The position numbers and the translations under genes were made by a program. A DNA stretch of 64,000 bases, taken from positions 1,984,001 through 2,048,000 of the forward strand of contig NZ_CP123229.1 in the NCBI RefSeq assembly GCF_029855125.1. Direction: 5' to 3'. Shown here in pieces: positions 53,059 through 62,869 of the stretch (its first letter is position 1; the number at the start of each line of letters is the position of its first letter). Source of the DNA: Methylocapsa sp. D3K7. GTDB lineage: Bacteria; Pseudomonadota; Alphaproteobacteria; Rhizobiales; Beijerinckiaceae. The notes under the pieces were generated by a model. That model had not been told where the DNA came from. It searched no databases and saw only the letters and a program-made list of their open reading frames with translations.

Positions 53059-56022
53059 TCATGCTCCTGCTCGTTCTGATTCAGTGACGTCTGCCTGTCG
53101 CGCCGCCGATTTGCACTCTGCGGCGGGTACGAGCACACCTTCGCGCAACATCTGGGAGGTTTGCTCGGCAGGCACTGGTCTGCTGAAATAAAAGCCTTGT
53201 ATGCGTGAGCATCCGGCGCCGACGAGAAATTCCAGTTGGGCGGCGGTTTCGACGCCTTCGGCGATGATCTCGATACCGAATTCACGCGCCAGACCAATCG
53301 TCGCTCGAACGATGGCCGCGCTGCCGGGGTCGCCCGGCAAGCCGCTCACGAATTGCTGCGCGATCTTGATGCGGCTGACAGGATAGAGGAGCAAATATTC
53401 GAGCGAGGAATAGCCGGTACCGAAGTCGTCGATCGCAATTCGTACGCCGAGCGCCCGCAGCTGGTTCACCATGTCGCCATGGCCGTGGTTCGTGTCCATG
53501 AGCAGGGATTCGGTCAGTTCGAGTTCGAGCCTGTCGGGATCCAGTTCATCGGCACTCAGTCCCCGCATGAAGTCGCGCAGGAAGTCGGAGGGCGAGATCA
53601 GTTGAGCCGCGGACAGGTTGACGCCGGTGATCGGTGGACCGATCCCTTCGTTGTTCCAGATCCGCAACTGCCGTCGGACCTCGGCAAGCACCCATAGCCC
53701 GATCGAGCTGATCATTCCTGACTTCTCTGCGATCGCTATGAAATGTCCTGGCGTGAGCAGACCCCGGCTTGGATGGTTCCAGCGCAAAAGCGCCTCGACG
53801 CCGACAATCTGTCGTGACGGCAATTCGACCTGCGGCTGGTAGTAAACTTCGAACTCGCCGCGATCTAGCGCTACCCTGAGCTCCTCAACTATCGTCACGC
53901 GCTCGCGGACAGCAAGGTCGAGTGCCTCGGTATGGAAGACATATTTGTTGCGTCCGCTGTCCTTGGCGTCGTAAAGGGCGAGGTCTGCCTCGCGCATTAT
54001 ATCCTCGGGTTTGGTCAATTTGTCCCGAAAGATCGAAATGCCGACGCTCGCCGTTACATTCATTTGGCTGCCGCCGATCGAATGCGGCGCTGTAATTGAG
54101 CCGATAATCCTTGCCGCGAGTGTCGCCACGACGGTGCTATCCCACATGTCGCTCAGGAGCGCAGCAAACTCGTCGCCGCCGACGCGGGCAATCCGATCGC
54201 CTTCACGCAGAGCCCCACCGAGTCGTTGCGCCACGGCCTTGAGCAGTTCGTCCCCCATCGAATGGCCGTGCGTCTCATTGATATCCTTGAAGTCATCGAG
54301 ATCGAGGTAGAGGATGGCGAAAGGTTTGCCACCTTCTTTCGCCGCCACGAAGGCTATCTGAAGCCATTCCATAAAGGCCGTTCGGTTTGGTAGACCAGTG
54401 AGCAGATCCGTGTAGGTCAGACGCACCCTTTCCGTTTGTGCTATCTTCTGGTCGTTGATGTCGATGAGGATCCCTTCCAGAGCCGTCAGCTTGCGATCGC
54501 TGTCGCGGACCGGATGTATACGGTTCTCGATCCAGCCGTAAGTGCCGGTCGGCAAGCGTATCCGGAAATCTCCGCCGGATTCCATTGTTTTGCCGGTAAC
54601 GATTTTGGCGATATCGGCGATAACACCCTGGCGGTCGTCCGGATGGAAAAGTTCCATATAACTGCCCGGCACGGACAGAAGCTGGTATTGACTGTAGCCG
54701 TATCGACCGATGTTCCGAGACACATATGTAATCGCATAAGGGAACTTCGGATCGAGCCGATAAAGTATGGTCGAGCTGTTTTCGACGATACGGCCGGCAT
54801 CCGCGATCTCCGTGAGGTCTCGGTTATGTGTGATCGCCGTGCCAATTAGCTCCGCAAGAGTGCGGAGTGTGTCGATCTCGACCGTGGTCCATGTGCGGTT
54901 AACCTCGCCATCACCGACACCGATCGCTCCCCACCAATTCTTGTCGGCGAAGACAGGAACCAAGAGAATCGACTGGACGCCGCAGGAATCGAGGAGATGC
55001 CGATCTGGCTCGTCGGCCTCCCGCTTGCTGATGAACTGCACTTTTCCCTGCGCAAGAAGACTCGGCACGGAGGGCGAGTCTCCAGCTTTGACGGGCTGCA
55101 AGAGATTGCGCGTTTCGATTATCGGCGCCGTGCCTGGCGCGTTCCACATATGGTGCGTGAAGAGAGCGAAGTTTGGAGCGCCATTGTTTGCGTATAAGTG
55201 GGCACAGCTCACGCCCATCGACCGGCCGATGAATTCCAGTACTTTTGGGATCGAATGGTCGAATTCGAGCCCCCGCAGAATTTCGGTTGCGCTCGCAGCA
55301 ACGGCCTGCAAAATTCCATTGCTTCGGTACAGCTCACGCTCTGCTTCGTTTCGTACGGCGATTTGGTTCTCGAGGTCGGCAGCCAGTGACCTCTGAGTGA
55401 TTTCGCGGCGAGCAATGGAAGCGATCCAATGATTGGCACGAAAGCCAACCAACCCGAGCACGGCAGTGAACGCCGAGACCATCAATCCCATGGTGATCGA
55501 CATAGGATCGCCACGAGCGAAAAAGGCGAAGATCACCGGCAAGACGGCCGGGACTGTGAATCCGATTAGTGCCGGTAAAAAGGCCGAATCGCCCCCGACT
55601 GCGCCAGCCATCATCCCGCCGACAACAAAGGCTATGAAGGCGTGATAGGCCTGATTTGGCGTGATCAGTATGCCGGCTGCGGTCAGTCCCCAAAGGCACC
55701 CCGTCGCGGTCGCGCCAGCGGCAAAGCGCCAGCCCCAGGTCGCGGCAAATTCCACTTCCGGAGGCGCGCGCATATAGCGCCGGCAATCGAGATAACGCGC
55801 TAGAACAACGATGCTGAACAGCCCGATCCATCCGACGAACATTCTGACCGGCAAAAGGTCACGAAGCACGTAAGCGGTGAGCGAGGCGTTGACGAGATTG
55901 ACGAACATAATCGCGTGCGTCTGGTAAAGCACGCGGATCCGCTCCAACAGGACTGCTTTTTCCAGCGCGGCCCGATCAAGACCAAGCGAGGGCTCTGGCG
56001 AGGTTTTCCCGCTTTCGTCCAT
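53059..56022 (-). CDS. Membrane-GAF-PAS-GGDEF-EAL c-di-GMP protein
   Basis: 987 residues from the ATG at 56022. About six N-terminal helices form a membrane sensor (AYVLRDLLPVRMFVGW, AFIAFVVGGMMAGAVGG), then GAF (about 240-390), PAS, GGDEF (ARVGGDEFAAL, RxxD site REGD) and EAL (VEALLRWNHP, LELELTESL, AIDDFGTGYSS, RIKI, AEGVET). All catalytic groups of both domains are present, so it can in principle make and break c-di-GMP. More diverged than the other two paralogues. Confidence 0.92.
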   Translation of the reverse strand: MDESGKTSPEPSLGLDRAALEKAVLLERIRVLYQTHAIMFVNLVNASLTAYVLRDLLPVRMFVGWIGLFSIVVLARYLDCRRYMRAPPEVEFAATWGWRFAAGATATGCLWGLTAAGILITPNQAYHAFIAFVVGGMMAGAVGGDSAFLPALIGFTVPAVLPVIFAFFARGDPMSITMGLMVSAFTAVLGLVGFRANHWIASIARREITQRSLAADLENQIAVRNEAERELYRSNGILQAVAASATEILRGLEFDHSIPKVLEFIGRSMGVSCAHLYANNGAPNFALFTHHMWNAPGTAPIIETRNLLQPVKAGDSPSVPSLLAQGKVQFISKREADEPDRHLLDSCGVQSILLVPVFADKNWWGAIGVGDGEVNRTWTTVEIDTLRTLAELIGTAITHNRDLTEIADAGRIVENSSTILYRLDPKFPYAITYVSRNIGRYGYSQYQLLSVPGSYMELFHPDDRQGVIADIAKIVTGKTMESGGDFRIRLPTGTYGWIENRIHPVRDSDRKLTALEGILIDINDQKIAQTERVRLTYTDLLTGLPNRTAFMEWLQIAFVAAKEGGKPFAILYLDLDDFKDINETHGHSMGDELLKAVAQRLGGALREGDRIARVGGDEFAALLSDMWDSTVVATLAARIIGSITAPHSIGGSQMNVTASVGISIFRDKLTKPEDIMREADLALYDAKDSGRNKYVFHTEALDLAVRERVTIVEELRVALDRGEFEVYYQPQVELPSRQIVGVEALLRWNHPSRGLLTPGHFIAIAEKSGMISSIGLWVLAEVRRQLRIWNNEGIGPPITGVNLSAAQLISPSDFLRDFMRGLSADELDPDRLELELTESLLMDTNHGHGDMVNQLRALGVRIAIDDFGTGYSSLEYLLLYPVSRIKIAQQFVSGLPGDPGSAAIVRATIGLAREFGIEIIAEGVETAAQLEFLVGAGCSRIQGFYFSRPVPAEQTSQMLREGVLVPAAECKSAARQADVTESERAGA

Positions 56023-56061
56023 GCACACATCCCCTGGCCTGCTATGAAAATTAATAATCAA

Positions 56062-56433
56062 AACTTTAAAAATGTGACGGGCGAACTCGCTTCAACGTAT
56101 CGAAAAGTGTCGCGGGCCAAGCCAATTTTTGGCACCATTCGATCCAAGGAGATTCTGGCGGTCAGCCAATGCCACCCTTGGACATCACGGCACAATAAAC
56201 CCTGTGCGAGATGAACACTATACATATTTAATATTGATTATCCAACTCGGGGGGCAGATCTTGAGACTATCTCAAATGTGGGGTGTCAAACCGCACGGCG
56301 GTAATGGCGGATGTTTGATGGAGCAATATCTAGGCACTTACGCTCAATTGTTCAGTTCATGCCAGCCATTTGCACCTTGAGCATGAGCGGCGCCCTATTT
56401 GGCGACCGGCGCATTTACTGCTTTGTTCAATCA
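56062..56433. other. Gap before the IS nest
   Basis: About 370 bp. The left part is the upstream region of the GGDEF-EAL gene at 53059. The rest has short frames without any known domain, ending abruptly where IS5 sequence begins at 56434. I see no gene. Confidence 0.45.
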
Positions 56434-57010
56434 GGCTGGAGCCGCCTGGGCGGGTTCAACAAGATCTTCGCCGAGCTGGCGCGCAAGGGCGGCAAGCCGG
56501 GACGGATCATGATCGACGCCACGCATCTCAAAGCGCATCGCACCGCCGCCAGCCTTTTGAAAAAGGGTCTATTCCCCGACGTATCGGGCGCACCAAGGGC
56601 GGCCTGAACTCCAAGCTGCACGCGGGTGTGCGACGGCAAGGGACGCCCGCTCGTCATGCTGCTCAGCGAGGGGCGGATGAGCGATTACAAGGGAGTGGCA
56701 CTGATGCTGCCGGTGCTGCCCCGGGCGAGGGAACTCCTCGCCGACAAGGGCTACGACGCCGACTGGTTCCGCCAGGCTCTCGCAAAGCGCAAAATCGCCG
56801 CCTGCATCCCCTCCAAGTCCAATCGAAAAATACCGATCGAACACGACCGCATGCTCTATCGCGAGCGCCACAAGATCGAGAACATGTTCGGCAGGCTCAA
56901 GGACTGGCGGCGCATCCACACGCGTTACGACCGATGCGCCCATACTTTCATGTCAGCAATCTGCATCGCCGCAATCGTCATCTTCTGGATCAATCAATGA
57001 GTCCTGACCC
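56434..57010 (+). mobile_element. IS5-family element, copy A, truncated at its 5' side
   Basis: 577 bp identical where compared with the inverted copy at 58771-59615, beginning abruptly at GCTGGAGCCGCC and ending in the terminal repeat at GAGTCCTGACCC. The first third of the transposase is missing. It carries the same frameshift region as copy B, and the second half of the transposase (CDGKGRPLVMLLSEGRM to AIVIFWINQ) is open. Confidence 0.88.
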
Positions 57011-57013
57011 TAG

Positions 57014-58457
57014 CACTACTTTGGCAGTTTAGGTTTGACGGCTTCTGCGAGGAGTTTCTCACAGTGGGGGGGCATCGCCTGGGTGGAGGCCGAACAAAGA
57101 GGTCGAGGATGGCTTGCCTGATGGCCGGCAAGCTTGGTTGTGGCGGCGGTCCCCCGACTCTTTTTTTTCCGTCCCGCTGCTTTGAGGCGGCGGGATTGGA
57201 GAAAGACGTAGGTGATCATTGTCATCAGAGCATGTCGATGTAAGCCGGTCCAGGAGCGACCTTCGAAGTGGTCGAGGCCGAGCTCTTCCTTGAGCTGCTG
57301 GTGGGCCTGCTCACAGACCCATCTGGCTTTAATCGTGGCGGCGAGCATCTTGAGGCTCGCATCGGCTGGTAAGTTCGGCACGTAGTATTTTTGCTCGCCA
57401 GTCGACCGGCGCTCGCCGACGAGCCAGACCTCGTCGCCCGGCATGCACTGCATACGATTATCGAGCATGCGGTGCTTATGGCCATCCGCAACGCGGACAC
57501 GGCGGGCCGCGAAGAGACATGTCAGCCGGCCTTTGGTGTCCCGCCGCCAGCTGACCTTTTGCCATTTGCCACCGGCCAACAACGCTTCAGCAGAGACCGG
57601 GGGCTGATCAGGGATGTGGTATTTGCGGGGTCTTCCCGCCTTCATGGCGGGGAAGATCAGGGCAACGTCGGCGGGATAGACGTTCTGGCGTCGCGACAGA
57701 CCCACCGCCCACAGCAGACCGCGCTCGCTCAGAGCCTGGCGGAAAGGCCCGCTGGAGCCGTACCCTGAATCGGCAAGGACGCAGCCAAACCACGCCCCAG
57801 AGGCGATGACGCGATCAATCTCCGCGATCGCAATTTCCGTCTTTGTCAGAGCAGTCTGTCTATCCTTCGGCACACCGGCCCGCGCCATGCGCTCAGGATC
57901 ATCTGTCCAGCTCTCGGGCAGGAATAGCCGCAGGCCCACCATCACCGGCACCTCGCGCGACGCCAACGTTAGCGAGACCAGCGACTGACAGTTGGCAGTC
58001 TTTCCAAGCGATGAGGCATATTGTGGCGCGACGCCAACCGAATGCTCGCCCTTTTTCGACAATGCGGTGTCGTCGACGATCAGCCACGCGTCGGCGCCGC
58101 CAACCATCCTGTCGGCTTCGGCGAGCAAAGCCTTCTCGAGCGGCGCGGCCTCCCACACGCCACTGGTGATGAAGTGATGAAGCTGGTCGTAGCCGACTTC
58201 GCCATCACGCGCCGCAATGGGCTGGACACTCTTGCGATCACCCGCGCCGATGAGTCCCGCGACATAAACCGGGCACATCCGTGCCCGCGCCTTGTGTCGA
58301 AAAGCACTGAGAAAAGGTAGGAGCCACCGCCCCAGGTCGGATTTCCAGCCCTCGTCCATGGTCGGCCCTCCGTGAGGTCGACCACCCATGAATCACGCAA
58401 CACGAAACTCGGGAATCCCAAAAACGATAGATCCCACAAAAATCTGCCAAAGTAGTG
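57014..58457 (-). mobile_element. IS701-family insertion sequence
   Basis: 1444 bp with perfect 14-bp terminal inverted repeats CACTACTTTGGCAG / CTGCCAAAGTAGTG. The right flank begins TTAG. The left flank is TAG joined directly to the end of IS5 copy A. Confidence 0.92.
57016..58359 (-). CDS. IS701-family transposase
   Basis: About 447 residues from the ATG at 58359 (MDEGWKSDLGRWLLPF). DDE residues appear in DAWLIVDDTALSKKG, GCVLADSGYGSSGPFRQ and near KARWVCEQAHQQLKEELGLDHFEGR. The stop codon lies within the left inverted repeat, as is common for compact IS. No lesion seen, so it may be active. Confidence 0.92.
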   Translation of the reverse strand: MDEGWKSDLGRWLLPFLSAFRHKARARMCPVYVAGLIGAGDRKSVQPIAARDGEVGYDQLHHFITSGVWEAAPLEKALLAEADRMVGGADAWLIVDDTALSKKGEHSVGVAPQYASSLGKTANCQSLVSLTLASREVPVMVGLRLFLPESWTDDPERMARAGVPKDRQTALTKTEIAIAEIDRVIASGAWFGCVLADSGYGSSGPFRQALSERGLLWAVGLSRRQNVYPADVALIFPAMKAGRPRKYHIPDQPPVSAEALLAGGKWQKVSWRRDTKGRLTCLFAARRVRVADGHKHRMLDNRMQCMPGDEVWLVGERRSTGEQKYYVPNLPADASLKMLAATIKARWVCEQAHQQLKEELGLDHFEGRSWTGLHRHALMTMITYVFLQSRRLKAAGRKKKSRGTAATTKLAGHQASHPRPLCSASTQAMPPHCEKLLAEAVKPKLPK

Positions 58458-58472
58458 TTAGATAAATACTTT

Positions 58473-60036
58473 ATGGAAAAGAAAGACAGGCTTAAACTTA
58501 AAGGGAGGGAGTTAGTAGAAGCCGATTTCATACATGTGAAATCGGACAAAGTCTCGAAATCTTTTAAATCATTGTTTAAATTGGTTTGGGGAAAACAGGT
58601 TATTCAAGAATTTTCTGCTGGACGATATTTCCCAAAGCCGTTCAAGGTTCCTAATTCTGATCACTTCTCAATCACAAAGCCAGAGAGTGAAAAAGCAATT
58701 CAGCATGAAATACTGCGCGAATTCATTTTTAAGAACTTTATCGCTGGAGCCAAGGTATCGGAATCACCTAGGGTCAGGACTCATTGATTGATCCAGAAGA
58801 TGACGATTGCGGCGATGCAGATTGCTGACATGAAAGTATGGGCGCATCGGTCGTAACGCGTGTGGATGCGCCGCCAGTCCTTGAGCCTGCCGAACATGTT
58901 CTCGATCTTGTGGCGCTCGCGATAGAGCATGCGGTCGTGTTCGATCGGTATTTTTCGATTGGACTTGGAGGGGATGCAGGCGGCGATTTTGCGCTTTGCG
59001 AGAGCCTGGCGGAACCAGTCGGCGTCGTAGCCCTTGTCGGCGAGGAGTTCCCTCGCCCGGGGCAGCACCGGCAGCATCAGTGCCACTCCCTTGTAATCGC
59101 TCATCCGCCCCTCGCTGAGCAGCATGACGAGCGGGCGTCCCTTGCCGTCGCACACCCGCGTGCAGCTTGGAGTTCAGGCCGCCCTTGGTGCGCCCGATAC
59201 GTCGGGGAATAGACCCTTTTTCAAAAGGCTGGCGGCGGTGCGATGCGCTTTGAGATGCGTGGCGTCGATCATGATCCGTCCCGGCTTGCCGCCCTTGCGC
59301 GCCAGCTCGGCGAAGATCTTGTTGAACCCGCCCAGGCGGCTCCAGCGGATAAACCGGTTGTAGACCGTCTTGTGCGGGCCATATTCCCTGGGCGCGTCGC
59401 GCCAGCGAAGTCCGTTCCTGATCACGAACACGATGGCGCTGACGATCTGGCGATCGTCCACCCGCGCGATCCCGTGCGACAGCGGAAAATAACCCTCAAT
59501 CCGGCGCATCTGCGCCTCGGAGAGCAAAAACAAATCAGCCATGGCGAAGCCTCCTCGCCCCGCCTATGAATCAGCCGACTCACCTCAACGCAAGAACTTT
59601 AATGGGTCCTGAGCCTAGCGGCCTGATTAAAGCGGAGCGAACGCTCGCCGCTCCGGACATTGCCTCTTCGCTGCAAAACCCGCCAATAACTCTCGATCGG
59701 GTTACTCGCGCCGCCATCGCGGCCGACAAGCATGGGCTCATCGACTTGCCCGTCGCCAACGCATCGGCACACGAAGTTTATGACGTCGCAATTAGCCTTG
59801 CCTCTGGCCGTATATTCGAACGCCTTATGTCATCCTGGCTCGTTAAGCGGCATGGCGACCCCATAGCAGTCTACCGAGTCGGACTGGAAAGACCGGATGC
59901 GACCTATTTCCAATTTCAGTTTTCCGCGCGTTGGTTACGTTTCGTTGCGAGATCAGGCAAAGGTCAGGATGTTGCGCAGCTCGCTAAGGACGTTATCAAG
60001 AAACTTACATTGGGGGGCCTGACGCATGGAACCTAA
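58473..60036 (+). pseudogene. Unknown gene truncated by IS701 and split by IS5
   Basis: The left part is 58473-58770 and the right part 59618-60036. Removing the IS5 element and one TA joins them in frame (AKVSESP + SGLIKAERTL) into 238 residues. The frame is also open leftward from the ATG at 58473 to the IS701 end (LDKYF), and no ribosome site is visible, so IS701 probably removed the true start. The left part is AT-rich and lysine-rich; the right part has normal GC and a helical C-terminus (VAQLAKDVIKKLTLGG). No family recognised. Confidence 0.7.
58771..59615 (-). mobile_element. IS5-family element, copy B, complete but with frameshifted transposase
   Basis: 845 bp with imperfect terminal repeats (GGGTCAGGACTCATT at the left; GGCTCAGGACCCATT reading inward from the right), flanked by a TA duplication (58769-58770 and 59616-59617). 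The transposase reads from MADLFLLSEAQMRRIEGYFP at 59542 to FWINQ at 58781 in three frames. orfA ends at 59174, the conserved segment PRRIGRTKGGLNSKLHA lies in a second frame, and orfB starts at VCDGKGRP. The first step could be programmed -1 frameshifting at the AAAAAG run; the second is an extra G. Confidence 0.88.
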
Positions 60037-60106
60037 CCGCCACGATCATGGGCATGGCAGGAGAACATTGGCTCATTGACGGAGTAGACTGGGAAAAAAT
60101 AAGTGG

Positions 60107-61027
60107 ATGTTGGAGAAGTCCGCTGAGGCCTATCTCCGAGCCTATATCGCATCCGCATCCGTAAACACTTCTAATGATTCGATCAAATCCGCTCTCTGGT
60201 TAGCGACAAAAGTGTCGCACGCTAGCGCTCAGTCCCAAGATATTCGTACCCAACCCTTGCATGTCATGGACTATTATTACGCCTTCCGCGGGATCCCCGC
60301 GTCCCATGCATTTATTGTGTTAGACGAGCTTATCAAGAATAGAGCCCCAGAAGCGATGTTGCTAGCCTTCCTCCGACGACTCTGTGTAATGCCAACTGAA
60401 AAGACATTGCCCAATCTGTGCATCCTGGCACGGCATGAGAATAAGGGAGTCAGCCTTGCGGCGTGTATAGCACTTGCATTTATTCCCAGCCGTACGGCTG
60501 CTTTGGCGGAAATCAAGCGGAACATCCTAATCGAGGAAAATAGCGCATTCGCGATTGCCGCCGGTGTCGATGAGCAGCTCGAGGCCTTACCTGCCCTTGA
60601 AAAGCTAATGTCGCAGGATAGCGACGCAGAAACGCGCTTTTACGCTGCCTGGCCACTCGGCCATCTCTTGCAGGTGGACCCCGCTGCCAAGGCGGTAGCG
60701 CTCCGGCACGCCAAGGAAAGTGACAACCATATAGTGCGCGCAATTCTCCTCGCTGGCTTGGCTGCATTCGATCCACACTCGACCACGAACGAAATTGCCA
60801 TGCAAATACCGACCTCACTTGAAGTTGAGTGTTTGATACTTCTTATTGCCCAATCATATGTCACCGATGCGGAAAACCTTTTGTCGATGATAGCATCCTC
60901 CGTAGAAGATTATCCATATTACCAAATGCCCACTCTTCAGCTCATATTTTCTGATGCATTACAACACGCGTCGTTATCCGCTCCTTTGTTAGCTGAGCTT
61001 TTGCGAATTGGCGATCTTCCTACTTAA
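60107..61027 (+). CDS. Hypothetical protein, probably alpha-helical repeats
   Basis: 306 residues, almost all predicted helix, with HEAT-like spacing of paired helices (LPNLCILARHENKGVSLAACIALAFI, ALEKLMSQDSDAETRFYAAWPLGHLL, AVALRHAKESDNHIVRAILLAGLAAF). No signal peptide or membrane span. No family recognised. It follows the IS-disrupted gene on the same strand by 70 bp, so the two may once have formed a unit; a scaffold or immunity role is possible but unsupported. Confidence 0.6.
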   Translation: MLEKSAEAYLRAYIASASVNTSNDSIKSALWLATKVSHASAQSQDIRTQPLHVMDYYYAFRGIPASHAFIVLDELIKNRAPEAMLLAFLRRLCVMPTEKTLPNLCILARHENKGVSLAACIALAFIPSRTAALAEIKRNILIEENSAFAIAAGVDEQLEALPALEKLMSQDSDAETRFYAAWPLGHLLQVDPAAKAVALRHAKESDNHIVRAILLAGLAAFDPHSTTNEIAMQIPTSLEVECLILLIAQSYVTDAENLLSMIASSVEDYPYYQMPTLQLIFSDALQHASLSAPLLAELLRIGDLPT

Positions 61028-61216
61028 AAAACGGCTAGCACCGGACCCAACGGATCGAGTAACGAATTCGAGCGCATACTGCCTGTGCTCACCGCATACA
61101 CCAAAACCCCTGCACTTTTAGCCTTGCTCTCTGCGAACGCAACGTTGTTCGCCTAATCCGTCAACCGACACTCTCTCCCCTTCCCAGTAACCCACAGCGG
61201 CTTTGTCACATGCGCC

Positions 61217-61989
61217 TCAACCCGGGTCGAGCAGGCACAGCGGGGCTGCGCGAAAGGTGATGACCGCGACATCGCGGCGCGCGACCTCATTGGGCTCCAG
61301 CGCACGGATCGCCGTCACGCCGTGAAAGACCCGATTGTCCTGCAGGAAGACGGCATCCAGAGGGTCGGTGAGCGTGAAGTCGCCCAAGTGGCGGTGATCC
61401 AGGCCGTAGATCGTCGTGACCCCGCGTTCGACATTCTTTCGGTTGACAAGCATGACGAGCACCCAGTCGACGCCGTCGCGATGCAGCCCCTAGGGCGTTG
61501 GCTGGCCGATTTGTCCGGGGTGGGCTTCGATCCGGAACTGATGCAGCTCCACGTGCCAAGCCTGCGGCCTGTCCGGCGCTGGCGTCAATGCGTCAAACAC
61601 CTTCCGGCCGGCATAGAGAAGACCCAAGGTGACCGGATGGGTGGCGACGGCCTCGGTCACCGGTTCGAACCAACGCTCGATGCCCCCATTGAGTAGGTTG
61701 TAATCTCGGCTCTGATAATGCGGCTGGTGCGCCTTGCGGACAATGCCTTCGGAGGAAACGGCGAAGGCGGCGAAGCGTCGGCGGCGATAACGGCCGCCGT
61801 CGGCCATGTAGGTGTCGACGCCGAGGCCTCCCAACTCGCTGCGAAGGATGGCCATTCGGCAAGCGCCGTAGGCGTCAGGAGGGCACGGAATTGCTCGGCA
61901 GGTGCGAAACTAAACCCCGCAAATCGAACTTCCTCGACGATGACGGAAATATCCCCGGTCATCGAGCGTCCAGGGCGCCGGAGTGACAT
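61217..61989 (-). pseudogene. 2OG-Fe(II) dioxygenase family protein, inactivated
   Basis: Iron/2-oxoglutarate-dependent dioxygenase of the small 2OG-Fe_dioxy family. The N-terminus (GDISVIVEEVRFAGFSF, from 61989 or 61962) runs to AEWPSFAASWE, where one base is missing near 61830. The next frame continues with GLGVDTYMADGGRYRRRRF, NLLNGGIERWFEPV and HVELHQFRIEA. It then hits an amber codon at 61490-61492 in place of the usual Glu before GLHRDGVDW, which holds the metal-binding His and Asp. The rest (VMLVNRKN, FTLTDPLDAVF, RVFHGVTAI) is open. Two lesions, so inactive. Confidence 0.75.
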
Positions 61990-62869
61990 GAATCGAGTGA
62001 TGGTGCCCGACGCACAATCATTAGCTTGGCGATTTACTGCATTTCGAAAATTGACATTGGTCCGAAAGCTCGGTGCTGAAGGCGAACGTAGTGTTGGCGA
62101 CAACCTCGGAGTGCGAGCCCGTAGGCTGACGTTCAAGATGTTGATCAAGCTCGAGCGAAGCTCTGAGGCCAAATGCCTTGCTAAGATCCGTGTTCACTAT
62201 CATGTTCAAACGGCAATGACCAACGCCCAGGAAAAAAGACTGATCGAGGCCTTAGGATAGCGCAGGCCGCAGCCGAATCGCCGCGCGGAGCCGCGCCCCT
62301 GGCGCCGTCGTACACATCAAGACGCGAAACGACAGAGACGACGGCGCGCCGCACCGGAAAGCCGATTGACTAGTAACTTTAGGTGCTCAGCTTTTCACTG
62401 AAAAAATCCTCGCCTGCGTCTTAGTCATATGCGGACGCCCCCGTTTGGCAAGGGTTTCGGTGGCTTTGACACGTTAATGGTTATTGCTTGTCAATAGTGG
62501 CGCCCAGCCCTCAACTGCCGCAAGAAAAATCAATCGCTGGCGTCCCCACAAACCGAAATGGCTTCAAAAGCGCCATACCCTGACGGAGTTATATTAACGA
62601 GATTTTCCAGGCTTAAGAATGAATGTCCATCAGCCTCGCCGCTCGTTCTCTATGAGTTGATGCACTTCAAAGTCGATCTCAATGTTTCGCGATTGCGCCA
62701 TTTCCATGCTCCGCTACTGTATTTGAACGAGCTCTGTTCATTCGCTGGTCACAGACGGTGAGATCGTCGGCGCTTCGCCGAGGTTTCCCGCCGTATCCGG
62801 CTTCAATGGCCGCCGATTTCCGAGCGACGTGATTTTGCTGTGCGTGCGCTGGGCAAGGCACCTCCGGTC
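61990..62869. other. Gene-poor stretch
   Basis: About 880 bp upstream of the dioxygenase pseudogene and downstream of the hydrolase gene. Several short frames exist on both strands (for example 62558-62761 plus), but none shows a domain, a ribosome site or a normal composition. A low-complexity GC-rich patch lies near 62260-62350. I see nothing that can be supported. Confidence 0.5.
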
